Part shown: positions 42,872 through 54,895 of the stretch, piece after piece
Numbering within the stretch: the first letter of the stretch is position 1
How the letters are laid out: each line of letters opens with the position of its first letter
Assembly: GCA_943736015.1 (NCBI GenBank)
Contig: OX031060.1
Coordinates: forward strand, 19,111,231-19,175,230
Source of the DNA: Tridacna crocea
Taxonomy: Eukaryota > Mollusca > Bivalvia > Cardiida > Cardiidae
DNA length: 64,000 nt
Direction: 5' to 3'
The notes under the pieces: model-generated
Told to the model about the DNA's origin: nothing
Databases searched by the model: none
The model's input: only the letters and a program-made list of their open reading frames with translations
Translations under genes and position numbers: made by a program

Positions 42872-44106
42872 AACAAGAAAACCATGATGGTCCAATATCT
42901 CTCACCTGTGTACTAAGCTGTAAAATCAAACTTGTGACCCCTGGGCAGGGCCAGTTTTGACCCCAGGGGCATCCTAAGACAAAAACTTGGTAGAGATCCA
43001 CTAGGAGATGTTACTTACAAAATATCAAAGCTCTACACCTTCTAGTTACAGAGAAGTAGAATTTTAAAGTTTTCCTTCTTTGTTCCTGTTTTGAACTTGT
43101 GACCCCTGGGGCAGGGCAAGTTTAGACCCCAGGGGCATCGTATGAAGACACTTTGTAGAAGTACACTAAGAGATGCTGCAACCCAAATATCAAAGCTCTA
43201 CACCTTCTAGTTTCAGAGAAGAAGAATACTAAAGTTTTCCTTCTTTGTTACTATGTTTCGAACTTGTGACCCCCGGGGCGGGGCCAGTTTTGAACAATCT
43301 TGGCACAGGTCCACTAGGAGATGCTACATACCAAATATCAAAGCTTTGCATCTTCTAGTTTCAGAGAAGAGGAAATTTAAAGTTTTCCTTCTTTGTTCCT
43401 ATGTTTCGAACTTGTGACCCCCGGGGTGGGGCCAGTTTTGACCCCCAGGGACATCATATGAACAATCTTGGTAGAGGTCCACTAGGAGATGCTACATACC
43501 AAATATCAAAGCTCTGCACCACCTAGTTTCAGACAAAAAGAATTTTAAAGTTTCCTTCTTTGTTGCTATGTTTCAAACTTGTGACCCATGGGGCAGGGCA
43601 TGTTTTGACCTTAGGGACATCATATGAAGAATCTCTGTACAGGTCCACTAGGAGATGCTACAAACCAAATATCAAAGCTCTGCACTTTCTAGTTTCAGAG
43701 AAGAAGAATTTTAAAGTTTTCCTTCTTTTTTCCTATGCTTCAAACTTGTGACCCCCGGGGCAGGCCAGTTTTGATCCCAGGGGCATCATATGAACAACCT
43801 TCGTAGAGGTCCACTAGGAGATGCTACATACCAATTTTCAAAGCTCTACGCCTTCTAGTTTCAGAGAAGAAGATTTTCAAAGATTTTGCTAGTTTTTCCT
43901 TTTGGTTGCCATGGCAACAAGAGTAATGGGTGGAATTCAATCTCTTGAACAACTTTGGTATAGCTTCACCCAAGGAACATCCCTGCCAAGTTTCATCAAG
44001 ATTGGCCCAGGGGTTTAGGAGGAGAAGACGACGCATGACGGACGACGGACATTGGACAATCATAAAAGCTCACCATGAGCACTTCGTGCTCAGGTGAGCT
44101 AAAAAC
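42872..44106 (+). repeat. Satellite-core (pearl-like) element, complete
   Basis: The left end is AACAAGAAAACCATGATGG ... CTCACCTG. It is followed by about six units of about 170 bp (ACTTGTGACCCCNGGGG ... GGTCCACTAGGAGATGC ... CTTCTAGTTTCAGAGAAG). The 3' segment is GACGACGGACATTGG with the terminal hairpin GCTCACCATGAGCACTTCG / TGCTCAGGTGAGC. No coding capacity; likely mobilised in trans. Confidence 0.82.
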
Positions 44107-44163
44107 ACTGGGGGAGAGAGGGGGAATGGATAAAATCCTAATAAACAGCATTTGCAAGGCTCT

Positions 44164-44383
44164 ATAACCCTTTACTAACTTTTAATAATCCCATGGAAAA
44201 AGACTTTCAAAAGCATTGTGGGGAAAGCAAACAATGCTGGTGACGAGCATTTTCTCCCTTCAAAACAATCTTATCTACTCTTTCAAAGACACAATCAAAC
44301 CTTTTGAGCCAAATTTAATTTATTGTTTGAATGTGCTTTCAATACAGGTCAGTGTAAGTTTTCGTGTTTCTGTCTAGAGTTAA
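44164..44383 (-). mobile_element. Family A MITE, decayed
   Basis: TATAACCCTTTACT to CTAGAGTTAA; centre GCTGGTGACGAGC. Confidence 0.75.
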
Positions 44384-44469
44384 ACATTAGAGTATCAACT
44401 AATCTAAATGGACATCTTCAAATGCTACGGGGAGATCACTCCTTCATACATAGCTTCATCCTGGTTTAA

Positions 44470-44696
44470 TTAACCCATTACCACACAATCCCTACTTTTG
44501 ACACCCCTGAGAAAGAAGCCTTTAGAAAACATTTTGGGAAAAGGAGAAAATGCTGGTAAAGCATTTTCTCCTTTTCCTACAATGTTTTCTACCCTTCACA
44601 AAACAAATTTCAAATTTTCTGTCACTTTTATATTGTCGTCGGCAAATGCTTTCGATTTGGACAAGCCTAAAATATTGTCGTTTGGTAATGAGTTAA
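44470..44696 (-). mobile_element. Family A MITE
   Basis: TTAACCCATTACC to GGTAATGAGTTAA; hairpin centre shortened to GCTGGTAAAGC. Confidence 0.88.
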
Positions 44697-44732
44697 AATA
44701 TAAAACCTAACAACAGCGTTAGAGATATCCTT

Positions 44733-44820
44733 TTAGCTCAGGGGTTATGGTGTTGGCTTTTCATACGAGCGAATCCTGCTTGGTCCCTGTATTTCTGCTA
44801 TACATTTGTTCATTTGATAT
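44733..44820 (+). mobile_element. SINE fragment (25-kb type)
   Basis: TTAGCTCAGGGGTTATGG A-box-like start and CGAATCCTGCTTGGTCCC. Confidence 0.6.
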
Positions 44821-44830
44821 GTACACCTTT

Positions 44831-45059
44831 TTAACTCTTTACCAATCAATCCCGACTTTTAACACCTCTCTGAAAGAAGCCTTTAGAAAACATTGTAGGA
44901 AATAGAGAAAATGCTGGTAACCAGCATTTTCTCCTTTTTCCACAATGTTTTCTACCCTTCACAAAACAAATTTCAAATTTTCAATCACTTTTATTTTGTC
45001 GTCTGCAAATGCTTTCAGTTTGCACCAGTCTAAAATATTGCCGTTTGGTAATGGGTTAA
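44831..45059 (-). mobile_element. Family A MITE
   Basis: TTAACTCTTTACC to GGTAATGGGTTAA. Confidence 0.89.
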
Positions 45060-45116
45060 AAGTTGATTTTGTCCAGAATGCTGCAGCAAAGTGGACAGTG
45101 TAGATCAAAGACCAGG

Positions 45117-45233
45117 GGCCGTATTCACCAACCATTCTTAAGAACATTCTTTGTCTTATTCTCCAAGGTTTTCTGAATTTGTATGCAACACAACCTCTGA
45201 CTGGCTAAACCGAATGGTTGATGAATACGGGCC
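45117..45233. mobile_element. Small MITE with GGGCCGTATTCACCAACC ends
   Basis: Inverted ends GGGCCGTATTCACCAACCATT and AATGGTTGATGAATACGGGCCC, 117 bp. A decayed relative is at about 42660-42775. Confidence 0.75.
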
Positions 45234-45561
45234 CAGATATCATATCTTTTTGCTGCCAAATTTCAATCTACACTGGCAGGAAAGGCAACTATAGCTGTGA
45301 AAGGCATCTCAAGAATAAAACCACAGGCGTTTGTTATAAGAAAAACATCATCATCTACATATTTCTTTTTACATATTACATTATATACAGGTGGCAAAGT
45401 TCATCAGAAACAAGAGGGCCATTGGCCCTGGAACGCTCACCTTAGACTATAGCTTATGAGTGAAATTCAATTCTTTGAACAACTTTGGTAAAGCTTCACC
45501 CAAGGAACATCCCTGCCAAGTTTCATTAAGATTGGCCTGGTGGGTTAGGAGAAGAAGATGT

Positions 45562-45789
45562 TTAACTCTTTACCACACAATCCCGACTTTTAACGACCCT
45601 GATTAAGAAAGCCTTTGAAATCATTGTGGGTAAAGAAGAAAATGCTGGTAACCAGCATTTTCTCCTTTTCCTACAATGTTTTCTACCCTTTCCAAATCAA
45701 ACTTCAATTTTTGATTTATGTTATTTTGTCGTCTGCAAATGCTTTCATTTTGGACTAGTCCAAAAGTTTGTTGTTTGGTAAAGAGGTAA
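45562..45789 (-). mobile_element. Family A MITE nested in the satellite-core element
   Basis: Inserted at TTAA in GATGTTTAAAGAAATTG, a site seen uninterrupted at about 54281-54296. Confidence 0.88.
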
Positions 45790-46864
45790 AGAAATTGTTG
45801 ATGGACGACGGACGACAGACGTGCGGCATAGGGCAATCAAATATCAAAGCTCTACACCTTCCAGTTTCAAAGAAGAATTTTAAGTTTTTCTTTTTTGTCC
45901 TATATTCGAACTTGTGGTCCCTGGGGCTGGGTCAGTTTTTACCAAAGCAGCATCCTTGGGACAAACTTGGTAGAGGTCCACTCAAAGATGCTAGATACCA
46001 AATATCAAAGCTCTACACCTTCCCGTGTAAGAGAAAAAAAATTGTTCTTATGTTCCAACCTGTGACCTCTTGGGCAGGGCCAGTTTTGACGCCAGGGACA
46101 TCATATGACCAAACTTGGTAGAGGTCCACTAGAAGATTCTGCATACCAAATACCAAAGCTCTGCACCTTCAAGTTTCAGGGAAGAAGATTTCTAAAGTTT
46201 TCCTTCTTTGTTGCTATGTTTGAACCTGTGGCGCCCCCCTCCCCCCCCCCCCACCCCCGGGACAGGGCCAGTTTTGACCCCAAGGGCATAATATGAACAA
46301 ACTTGGTAGATGTCCACTAGGAATATCATAGCTCTGTGCCTTCTAGTTTTAGAGAAAAAGAATTTCAAAATTTTCTTTCTTTCTTCCTATGTTTGAGCTT
46401 GTGACCCCCGGGGTGGGGCCAGTTTTGACCCCATGGGCATGATTTATACAAACTTGGTAGAGGTCCACTAGGAGATGCCACATACCAAATATCAAAGCTC
46501 TATGCCATCTATTTTCATAGAAAAAGAATTTTAAAATTTTCCTTCTTTGTTTAGATCAAACTAGTGACCCCCGGGGTGGGGCCAGTTTTGGCCCCAGGGG
46601 CATCATTTAAACAAACTAAGTAGAGGTCCACTAGGAGATGCAACAGACCAAATATCAAAGCTCTATGCTTTCTAGTTTCTGAGGAAAAGAATTTGAAAGT
46701 TTTCCTTCTTTGTTACTATGCTCAAATTTGTGACCCCCGGGGTGAGGCCAGTTTTGACCCCAGGGGCATAATGTGAACAAACTTGGTAGAAGTCCACCAG
46801 GAGATGCCACATACCAAATATCAAATCTCTCCGCCTTCTAATTTCATCAGAGAAGATTTTTAAA

Positions 46865-47400
46865 GGTGGGTATTTAGAATTTTTACATCTCACCAAATTA
46901 AAAAATATATATAGTACTGAAATTTATATGAAAAATGATACAAATCATTAATAATTAAGAATCATAAAATTACAAATAAAAAAGTCTTTGATGGTATTCC
47001 CTTAAAAGGCTACGTAGCCTCTTAAGCTATTTTTAGATTTCGCGCCAAAAATCAAAATAGCATTGTGGGAATGTCAAGTGACTGGCACGTAACTAAAAAC
47101 CATTAAATTCCATTACAAAACAAACATTTAATAATTATTTTCCATAATGTCTTCTTCGGACGCTATGTTTAAACTTTGTCTGTGTTTTTCTGTATGTAAA
47201 TGAGAGAATTGATCATCTAAAAATAGAACGTGTTTCCCGTTGGTGTCAATCTGGGCTGTAGTAAATCTCTTAATTTCTCGTGTTGTTGGATGGTTATGGA
47301 CTACTTGGGTTTATTAATGCAAATTAAAAGGCTTTGGGAGTATAAGGATGATTTTTTTGCATTTTTGCTAAATTTTCGTCCCAATATCTGAAGGGCTACC
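46865..47400. mobile_element. 536-bp element with GGTGGGTATTTAGA/CTACC ends, copy 1
   Basis: Flanked by TTTAAA on both sides (46859-46864, 47401-47406) inside a satellite unit. No ORF. Contains GGCTACGTAGCC and TTTCGCGCCAAAAATC. Confidence 0.85.
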
Positions 47401-47972
47401 TTTAAAGCTTCTTTGTTCCTATGCTCAAACTTGTGACCCCCGGGGCGGGCCAGTTTAGACCCCAGGAGCATAATTTGAACAAATGTGGTAGAGGTCCACT
47501 AGGAGATGCCACATACCAAATATCAAAGCTCTACGCCTTCAAATTTCAGAGGAGAATGAATGAATGTTGTTTTATGGCACATCAACAGCTTTGGTCATTT
47601 AGCACCCATATCTGTCTTTAAAGTTAATAAAAGTGGAGTTGTTTGAATTGAATAAAGTTTGAATATGTTAATGACAATAAAAGAATTGAATTAAGAAGTA
47701 TACATAAAGGGCATTATCGAGTTACAGGGCATTCCCTATATACTCAAAAGTTTTAAATGATAAGATTTCAGATTGTGATAAAAGGTTTGAAGTCAGTGTT
47801 GGATTGATAAAAGGATCTTTTTTTTTTAAATGAAAAAGAAATATGTGTCATTTATAATTTGGAGATAAGATGTCCTCAAGAGAGCCAATCCTCCCATTAA
47901 GGAGATGCAAACTGAATATTAATGAAGTAAAGAATGTTGCAAAAAGATAGGTAAGAAACTCAAGAGTAAATG

Positions 47973-50900
47973 TCACAGTTTATTGTAAATGCCAATCTCC
48001 TTTATGAAAGTGATAATAGATTCAACGCTGACAGAATCAAAAAGATTTTTCAAACTATCAACATTGAAATATTTTGAACGACCTGGCTGAAAGTCAATGC
48101 AGTCTAGTAGGATATGTTTTACAGAAAAGGTTGCATTGCATGGTATACATTCAGGGGCATCATCTCTTGTCAAGAGCCAGGAATGAGTGATGCGTGAATG
48201 GCCAATTCAAAGTCGTGCAATTATCACTTCTCGACGAATGGATCTGTAAACGGGATACCATTCACCAAGGGATGGTTTAACTGAATGCAGTTTATTGAAA
48301 ACATCAGCATCCAACTGGGATTGTGAAGAAGATTGGATATGTGATAAAATGGAGGATTTAAAATCAGTGTGTGGAACTTTAAAATCTGAAATGAGAAGGT
48401 TAAGTGCAGATTTGGCAGACTTATCAGCATCTTCATTGCCTTTGATGCCCACATGACTTGGAAGCCAGCAGAACGCCAATCTATCCTTAAAAGAAATTTG
48501 TGAGATCCTTTCAAGTAAACTACAGATTAAGGGATTCTCTAGCCCTTGATTTGAAAGTGCCTGTAATGTTGACAAAGAGTCCGAAAAAATGATAAAACGG
48601 TTGGAATTAGAATGTTCAGCTAGATTAAGGGCAAGATCAATTGCTTTGATTTCAGCAGAGAAGATAGAGGAGTTGTTTGGAAGGCGGCATTTTAAGCTCC
48701 TTTGTCCATAAACAGCGGCAGTTGCTACAGAATTGCCTTCTTTAGATCCATCTGTATAGATGGGTTTGAAGGAAAAATAATGCTCCTTTATCTCGTGAAA
48801 CACATGTTCTATCCGTGACAGACTTTTTGTCAGATGCAAGGTCAAATCTGAATTCTGCACTGTTTAGTGTCCATGGATGGATTTCAGAGATTTTGAAGTC
48901 GGCAATAGACTCAGTGTCTATGCCATGGTTATTTACAATGGGCTCCAGGCGGATACCAAATGGAGGAATATCATTTGGTTTCCTTTCAAAAAGATGTTTA
49001 TATTGAGGTTTAAATACAATGTTAGGAGTTGGATTAAAATGATTCGACTTCAGTTTTAAAATATATTGAAGTGAGAGTTTTTCTCTCCTGTAGGAAAGGG
49101 AAGGTTTATTAGCCTCAACATAGAGACTATTGACAGGAGAAGTTCTGAAAGCTCCAAGTACAAGACGCAGACCTTTGTGATGTATAGAATCGAGAATTTT
49201 GATTTATGGGCCGATCCGTATACAACTGATCCATAGTCTAATTTGGAGCGAATTAAAGACCGATAAAGTCTTAAGAGGACTATAGGGACTGCTCCCCATT
49301 CTGAATGGGCCACAACCTTAAGAAGATTAAGAGCCCTCTTGCAATTCTTTTTAAGCCCAGTGATGTGAGGAAGGAAAGAAAGCTTTCTGTCAAAGATGAC
49401 TCCCAAGAAATTTAAACTAGGACACAACTTCAATTTTAGTTTTGTCCAAATACAGTTCAGGATCTGGATGAACACCTCATAGATTACAGAGGTGCATGCA
49501 CTTAGTTTTTGACTTTGAAAATTTGAAGCCATTTTCATCAGGCCACGTTTGCAGTTTGTTGAGACACTGTTGAAGTTGTCTCTCAATAATATTCATATTT
49601 CGAGATCTGAAGCATATAACAAAGTCATCAACATAGAGGGAACAATCTACACCAGAAGAGACAGCTTTAACTATACTGTTTATTTTTACACTGAAAAGTG
49701 TAACAGAGAGAATACATCCTTGGGGTACACCCATCTCCTGTTCAAGGGCTCCCGAGACAGTATTACCAACTCGGACACAGAAAATGCGTTCATCTAAGAA
49801 GGCTGAAATAAAAAGAGGAAGACGGTCTCAAAGACCAAAGTCATGCATGTCTTTAAGAATTTCGTATTTCCACGTTGTATTGTAAGCACTTTCAAGGTCA
49901 AAAAAGATAGATACCACATGCTGTCTATTAATAAAGGCTTCTCTGACAAAGGTTTCAATGCAGACAAAATGATCAATGTTGCCACGCTGGCAACAAAATC
50001 CACTCTGCACATCAAAAATGAGGTTGTTTTTCTCTAAAGACCAGACAAGCCTGTCGTTGACCATTCGTTCTAGGGTCTTGCAGAGACAACTATTAAGGGC
50101 TATTGGCTGATAGTCACTAGCATCTTTGCCAGGTTTTGGGATAGGAATGACTAGTGCCTCCCCCCAGGATGCAGGAAAAACACCTGACTGCCAGATATCA
50201 TTAAAAATATCAAGTAAAACTGAGAGGGAAGTAAAAGGTAAGTGTTTTAAAAACTGGTAATGAACTTTATCTGGGCCAGGAGAAGAATCGTGAGCTTTAT
50301 TCAGAGCAGATTTTAATTTTATAAAAGTACAGAGTTTATTATAATGCTCTGAATTCAAAGACTTGAAATTAAGCTTTTTCTTTTCTTCTCTAGCTTTATT
50401 CCTCTGAAACTTACCTGAATAGTTTGCAGAGGAAGACTTTTTGCAAAAGGTGTCAGCAAGAGCATCAGCTATATCCTGGGGTGATTCCAATGAAGTACTC
50501 TTAACTTCAAGGTGACTTAGAGGGGGATGGCCTTTGTCATTTATTTTTCTGATCATATCCCAGGTTTTTTTAGTAGCAGTTCTACTATTCAACTTAGAGA
50601 CATATTGTCTCCAGGCCTTGCGCTTATCTTCTCTAATGGTACGACAGGCTTTTGACCTGGAAATACATAATAAGTTAAGATTTTCTTTGGTAGTCCTAAG
50701 GTTAAATTTTCTAAGGGCCTGTTTTCTGTCTCTGACAGCCTGTTTACAATCATCATTGTACCAAAGATTGTCAGGACGTTTTGGGTCTGTCGAGGTCTGA
50801 GGGGCGGACTGTTTAGCTGCATCAATTAATAGGGAAGTGAAAAGTTTGCAGGATCATTGCAATCTCTAAATTTATCATGTGTAATTGTCTGTTCACATAG

Positions 50901-51579
50901 GGTTTCAAATTTATTCCAATAAGCTTTGGAAAGCTTCCATTTCTGCGGTCGTACACTGCTGGACGGTTGTGTAGATGAAAAGATAATAGGGAAAAGATCA
51001 CTTCCACACAAATCCTCAGTCACTTTCCAAGTAAAATTGGGAAGTAAGACTGGGCTGCATAATGTTAGATCAATGGAAGAGTAAGATCCAGTTGCTGGAT
51101 GCAAGTAGGTTTTGGACTTATTATCATTCATGAAAGACAATGAGTTGTTCGAAATGAAGTTCTCTAATTGTAGACCTCTCTGGTTGGTGTCATTGCAACC
51201 CCACACACAGGGGGATGGCGATTGGGAAATGAGATCATTCAGATTGGTCTCATTGATAGGTGTGCTTGGTGGGAGATATAAAGAACACAGTGTAACAGCA
51301 CTGTGTAAAGACGGCAACAGCTTGCAAGTTTGTATTCAAAGAGATAACTTTGTGAGGAATGTTGTTGTTAACAATAACAGAAACACCACCTCTGGCTTTT
51401 TCACCTTCAGTAAAGATCTTGTTGTAAACAGAATGATATTTGATAGTGATATCATCCTCCCGTTTAAGGAAGGTTTCTTGCAGACAAACAGCAACTGGTT
51501 TGCGATCATTGATTAAAAGGGAAAGTTCGTCAAAGTTTGACTTCAGACCTCGACAATTCCACTGGATTATGGTATCCAT
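47973..51579 (-). pseudogene. LINE ORF2 (endonuclease, reverse transcriptase, RNase H), frameshifted
   Basis: Begins MDTIIQWNCRGL (APE-type endonuclease; also CLQETFL and RGGVSVIVNN). The RT region shows SPGPDKVHYQFLKHLP, IPIPKPGKD, FFDLESAYNTTW and the catalytic YVDD. RNase H shows YTDGSKEGN, AEIKAIDLAL, FSDSLSTLQAL and WLPSHVGIKGNEDAD. The end has C-x2-C-x7-H-x4-C (ECIPC...HILLDC). The reading frame is interrupted at roughly 51.3, 50.8, 50.6, 49.8, 49.5, 49.0 and 48.2 kb. Confidence 0.88.
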
Positions 51580-51651
51580 AGTGCATGAGGAAAGTATAAA
51601 GACTAAAGTAAAAAACGAGGCCGTAAACCAATGCATTTTAAAATAGACTGG

Positions 51652-53152
51652 TTAAGATTTAATTACAGATGTCTCGGCTTTGGATAATTGCCAAGCGTCA
51701 AAATCCTTGTTCCAAAGATCTTTGGAAGTGGACCAGATAGAGGCTTCTGAATCTGAAGCCTCACCTTCCAGATTTTCAGTATCTGCATCCATGTTCTCTA
51801 GCTCCGAAAATCTGTTGGAGGTAGGGACAGGATCATTTACTTTGACTGTGATTTCACAAGATCCTTGGTTATCTCTAGATTGTGGTTTAGATTTGGAAGA
51901 AAACCTTTTAGGAGGTTGTGGTGTATGATTGGGATTGTTATCCTTAGATGAGACGTTAGGTTTTGTTGTAGACTGTGAAGATTTAGGTTGTTTTTCTTAG
52001 GAGGTGATTGTGAAAGGTAGATGGCTTTGAAATTTTCCGTGAAGAATTTTGTGAAGGTGTAGATGGCTTTGAAGTTTTTTGAGAAGAATTATTTTGAGAG
52101 TTTGTGGGTTTTGAGGATGCCGTAGAGGTTGTGATTGTTTTAGATGCAGATGGAGAGTCAGGAATTAGTTTGGACAAGGTAGATGGAGGAAGAAGTTCTT
52201 TCAGCTCAGAAGCTACATCAGGAAATTTTTGAAGTAGAACTTGCGCAAGAATTTTACAAGTGCTGCGGTCGTCCTTTTCAGTTGATGAGCCAACAACACC
52301 TGCATAACTAGAACTAGAAGAGGTTTTCTTGCGTTGTTCGAATATTTTCCTTGCCTCTGGAAAGCTAACATTATTGTTATATTTAATTGAAAGAATTTCT
52401 TTTTCTTCCTTCCATACTGGACACTCTCTTGAAAAAGTAGAGTGTGGAGATTTGCAATTTATGCAGAGTGGAGGATTTGAACAAGTAGTACTATCATGGT
52501 CAGGTCCTTGATGAGCACATTTCGAGCATGTTTCTTGGTTTGGACATTTACTGATGGGTGTACCTCTGGCATTTAAAGCATCGCAAGGGGTTTGGCACAT
52601 ACACATCTACTTTGACTACTTGCAAGCCTATCTTGATAGACGTTGGAAGAACAGGTGAAGAAAAAGTTAAAATGTACGTATTTGTAAGTCTCTGTTCTCC
52701 ATCTCTGCGTACAGAAATCCACTGATCATCGGATACACCTTGTTGTTTCAAGTTATTTTTAATTTCTTGTAAGGAGCTGTAGTAAGTAAGCTCTTTACAT
52801 CTTATTACTCCTTTGCAAGAATTGAGGGAAGGTTGTGGAAAAATTTAATGTCCATGTCAAAGAATTTTGTGTTTTTCAAGAGATTTAGTGCTTGTTGATT
52901 AGTAAAACGTTCAACTAAGAGATTCTGATCTTTCAGTTTTTTAACAGATTTTGGAGTTCCAAGGATGCAAGATATTTGTTTTTCAATAATAAAAGGAGAT
53001 AGTTTTGTGACAGGTTTAGAGGGATCTTTGGATTGGATGACAGTAAAACGTGGTGAGTTAAAAGAAGAACTAGAAATAGGTTCCGTTTCAGATTCACTAT
53101 CTGAAATGGGGCGCTTGGTTTTGCTGAGCTTGGCCTTTTTTTTGGATGCCAT
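51652..53152 (-). pseudogene. LINE ORF1 (zinc-knuckle nucleic-acid-binding protein), frameshifted
   Basis: The start MASKKKAKLSKTKRPISDSE is at 53152 and a Lys/Ser-rich N-terminus follows. CCHC-type knuckles are visible (CFKCQRYTHQ, CSKCAHQGPDHDSTTC, CINCKSPHSTFSREC). The frame shifts near 52.8, 52.6 and 52.0 kb; the C-terminal piece ends at TAA 51652-51654. Such proteins coat LINE RNA. Confidence 0.82.
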
Positions 53153-53770
53153 GTTTGTGTGTTAAGTTTCACCACCGATGCTCCCCACCCGCCATGGAGC
53201 CCAACGAGGGGACATGGTTTGGGGTAAACCCATTCGCAGACCATGACAGGGATACATCAATGGTATACTCAGTATGAAAGGGTTAGACTGGACAGATGCT
53301 TTCTCGCAGAAAGTCCTACGAAGCGTAGACAATCATTGAGAGGTTACAAATGTCAGCCAAATTCCAAAAAGTTTCACCCCCTTGACCCTTGAGCCACCGC
53401 CTTCTAGGGCTAAACAAGAAATATAACATCTGAAAGAGTGTGATATAATTATGTGGAGAAGATGGTAAATTTAATTGAGAAAAGGATGTAAAAGAAAGAG
53501 TATATCAGATGTCCTATGGCAAGGCATGACCAGCCGATTGATTAGGACTGGCCTTCCTGACCTCCTGTTTAGCCCAACTTAGGGCCAAAGTGGTGTGTTG
53601 CAAGTACAGGGCCTAACCAATCCCTGGTGTCACTCAACCACCAGGATCCCATCATCAGGCGACACGGGTCGCAGCCAACGGCAAACAGGCAGGTCCTTTT
53701 CAATTGGGTTTTACCACTCTGCAGGACTACAACCGGGATTTTTTTTAGTCCCCCTACTTGGCTGGGGGGG

Positions 53771-54375
53771 TTCAGAGGAGAAGATTTCTTAAGTTTTCTT
53801 TCTTTGTTCTTATGCTCAAACTTGTGACCCCCGGGGCCAGGCCAGTTTAGACCCCAGGGGCATAATTTGAACAAACTTGGTAGAGGTCCACTAGTAGATG
53901 CCATATACCAAATATCAAAGCTCTACGCCTTCAAGTTTCAGAGGAGAAGATTTTTAAAGTTTTCCTCCTTTGTTCCTCCTTTGTTCCTATGCTCAAACTT
54001 GTAATCCCCCGGGTCGGGGCCAGTTTTGAGCCTAGGGACATAATTTGAACAGACATGGTAGAGGTCCATCAGCAGACGCTACATACCAAATATCAAAGCT
54101 CTTGGCTTTCTAGTTTCAGAGAAGAAGATTTTCAAAGATTTCGTTTATTTTTTTCTTTTTGTTGCTATGGCAACCAGTTATGGGTGGAATTTAATTCTTT
54201 CAATAGTTTTGGTAGAGCTTCACCCAAGGAATATTCCTGCCAAGTTTCATGAAGATTAGCCCAGTGGTTAAGGAGAAGAAGATGTTTAAAGAAATTGTTG
54301 ACGGACGACGGATGCTAGACATTGGGCAATCACAATAGCTCACCTTTAGCACTTTGTGCTAAGGTGAGCTAAAAA
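53771..54375 (+). repeat. Satellite-core units and right terminus after the LINE
   Basis: Two to three core units, then GACGACGGATGCTAGACATTG and the terminal hairpin. Restores the unit broken at 47556. Confidence 0.85.
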
Positions 54376-54663
54376 CACCTGTGAGTGAAACAGATTTTAC
54401 TGAGTAAAGCATCATACCTAGCCCTTTATGTCTCATGAGACATGCAAATACCAGCAGTACAACAGTTCCTATGTATGAAGTTTTCCTGTTCTTTCAATAT
54501 CATTTCAGGGTATCCACTGTAACAACTCGCTAAGTTTTGTTCCTATGTTTCCTGGGTTTCACTAGTACCAAACTGGGGCCCGTGGTAGTAAAACACAAAA
54601 ATGTTGAGTTACTAAGTAATGTCCAAACACATAAACTATTCAAATACTCACAAAAAATATTAT

Positions 54664-54895
54664 TAATTGCCCCATTACCACACAATCCCTACTTTAGACG
54701 ACCCTGAGAAAGAAACCTTCTGAAAACATTGTGGGAAAGGGAGAAAATGCTGGCAACCAGCATTTTCTTCTTTTCCCACAATGTTTTCTACCCTTAACAA
54801 AACAAATTTCAAATTTTCAGTCACTTTTATTTTGTCATCTGCAAATGCTTTCGATGTGGACAGGCCAAAAATTTTGTCATTTGGTAATGAATTAA
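54664..54895 (-). mobile_element. Family A MITE forming the 3' flank of a zinc-finger exon
   Basis: The right end GGTAATGAATTAA overlaps the stop codon of the exon at 54892-55094. In the sense of that gene it reads GACAAAATAAAAGTGACTG. Confidence 0.88.

Larger units (their letters stand above)
47557..53770 (-). mobile_element. Non-LTR retrotransposon, I/Nimb-like, full length but broken
   Basis: A 6.2-kb element flanked by perfect 12-bp target duplications TTCAGAGGAGAA (47545-47556 and 53771-53782). On the - strand, the order is a G/C-rich 5' end, ORF1 with zinc knuckles, ORF2 with endonuclease, reverse transcriptase, RNase H and a C-terminal Cys/His motif, then a short 3' tail of ATTC repeats. 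RNase H plus zinc-knuckle ORF1 points to the I superfamily (I or Nimb clades). It sits within a satellite unit that is continuous once the element is removed. Several frameshifts make it inactive. Confidence 0.93.
45411..54375 (+). repeat. Composite satellite-core element with nested insertions
   Basis: Left end CAAGAGGGCCATTGGCCC ... CGCTCACC. A 3'-type segment (45440-45838) runs straight into the roughly 170-bp core units (45838 on). After the nested 536-bp element and the LINE, the core continues at 53771 and ends in GCTCACCTTTAGCACTTTG / TGCTAAGGTGAGC at 54375. Confidence 0.8.
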
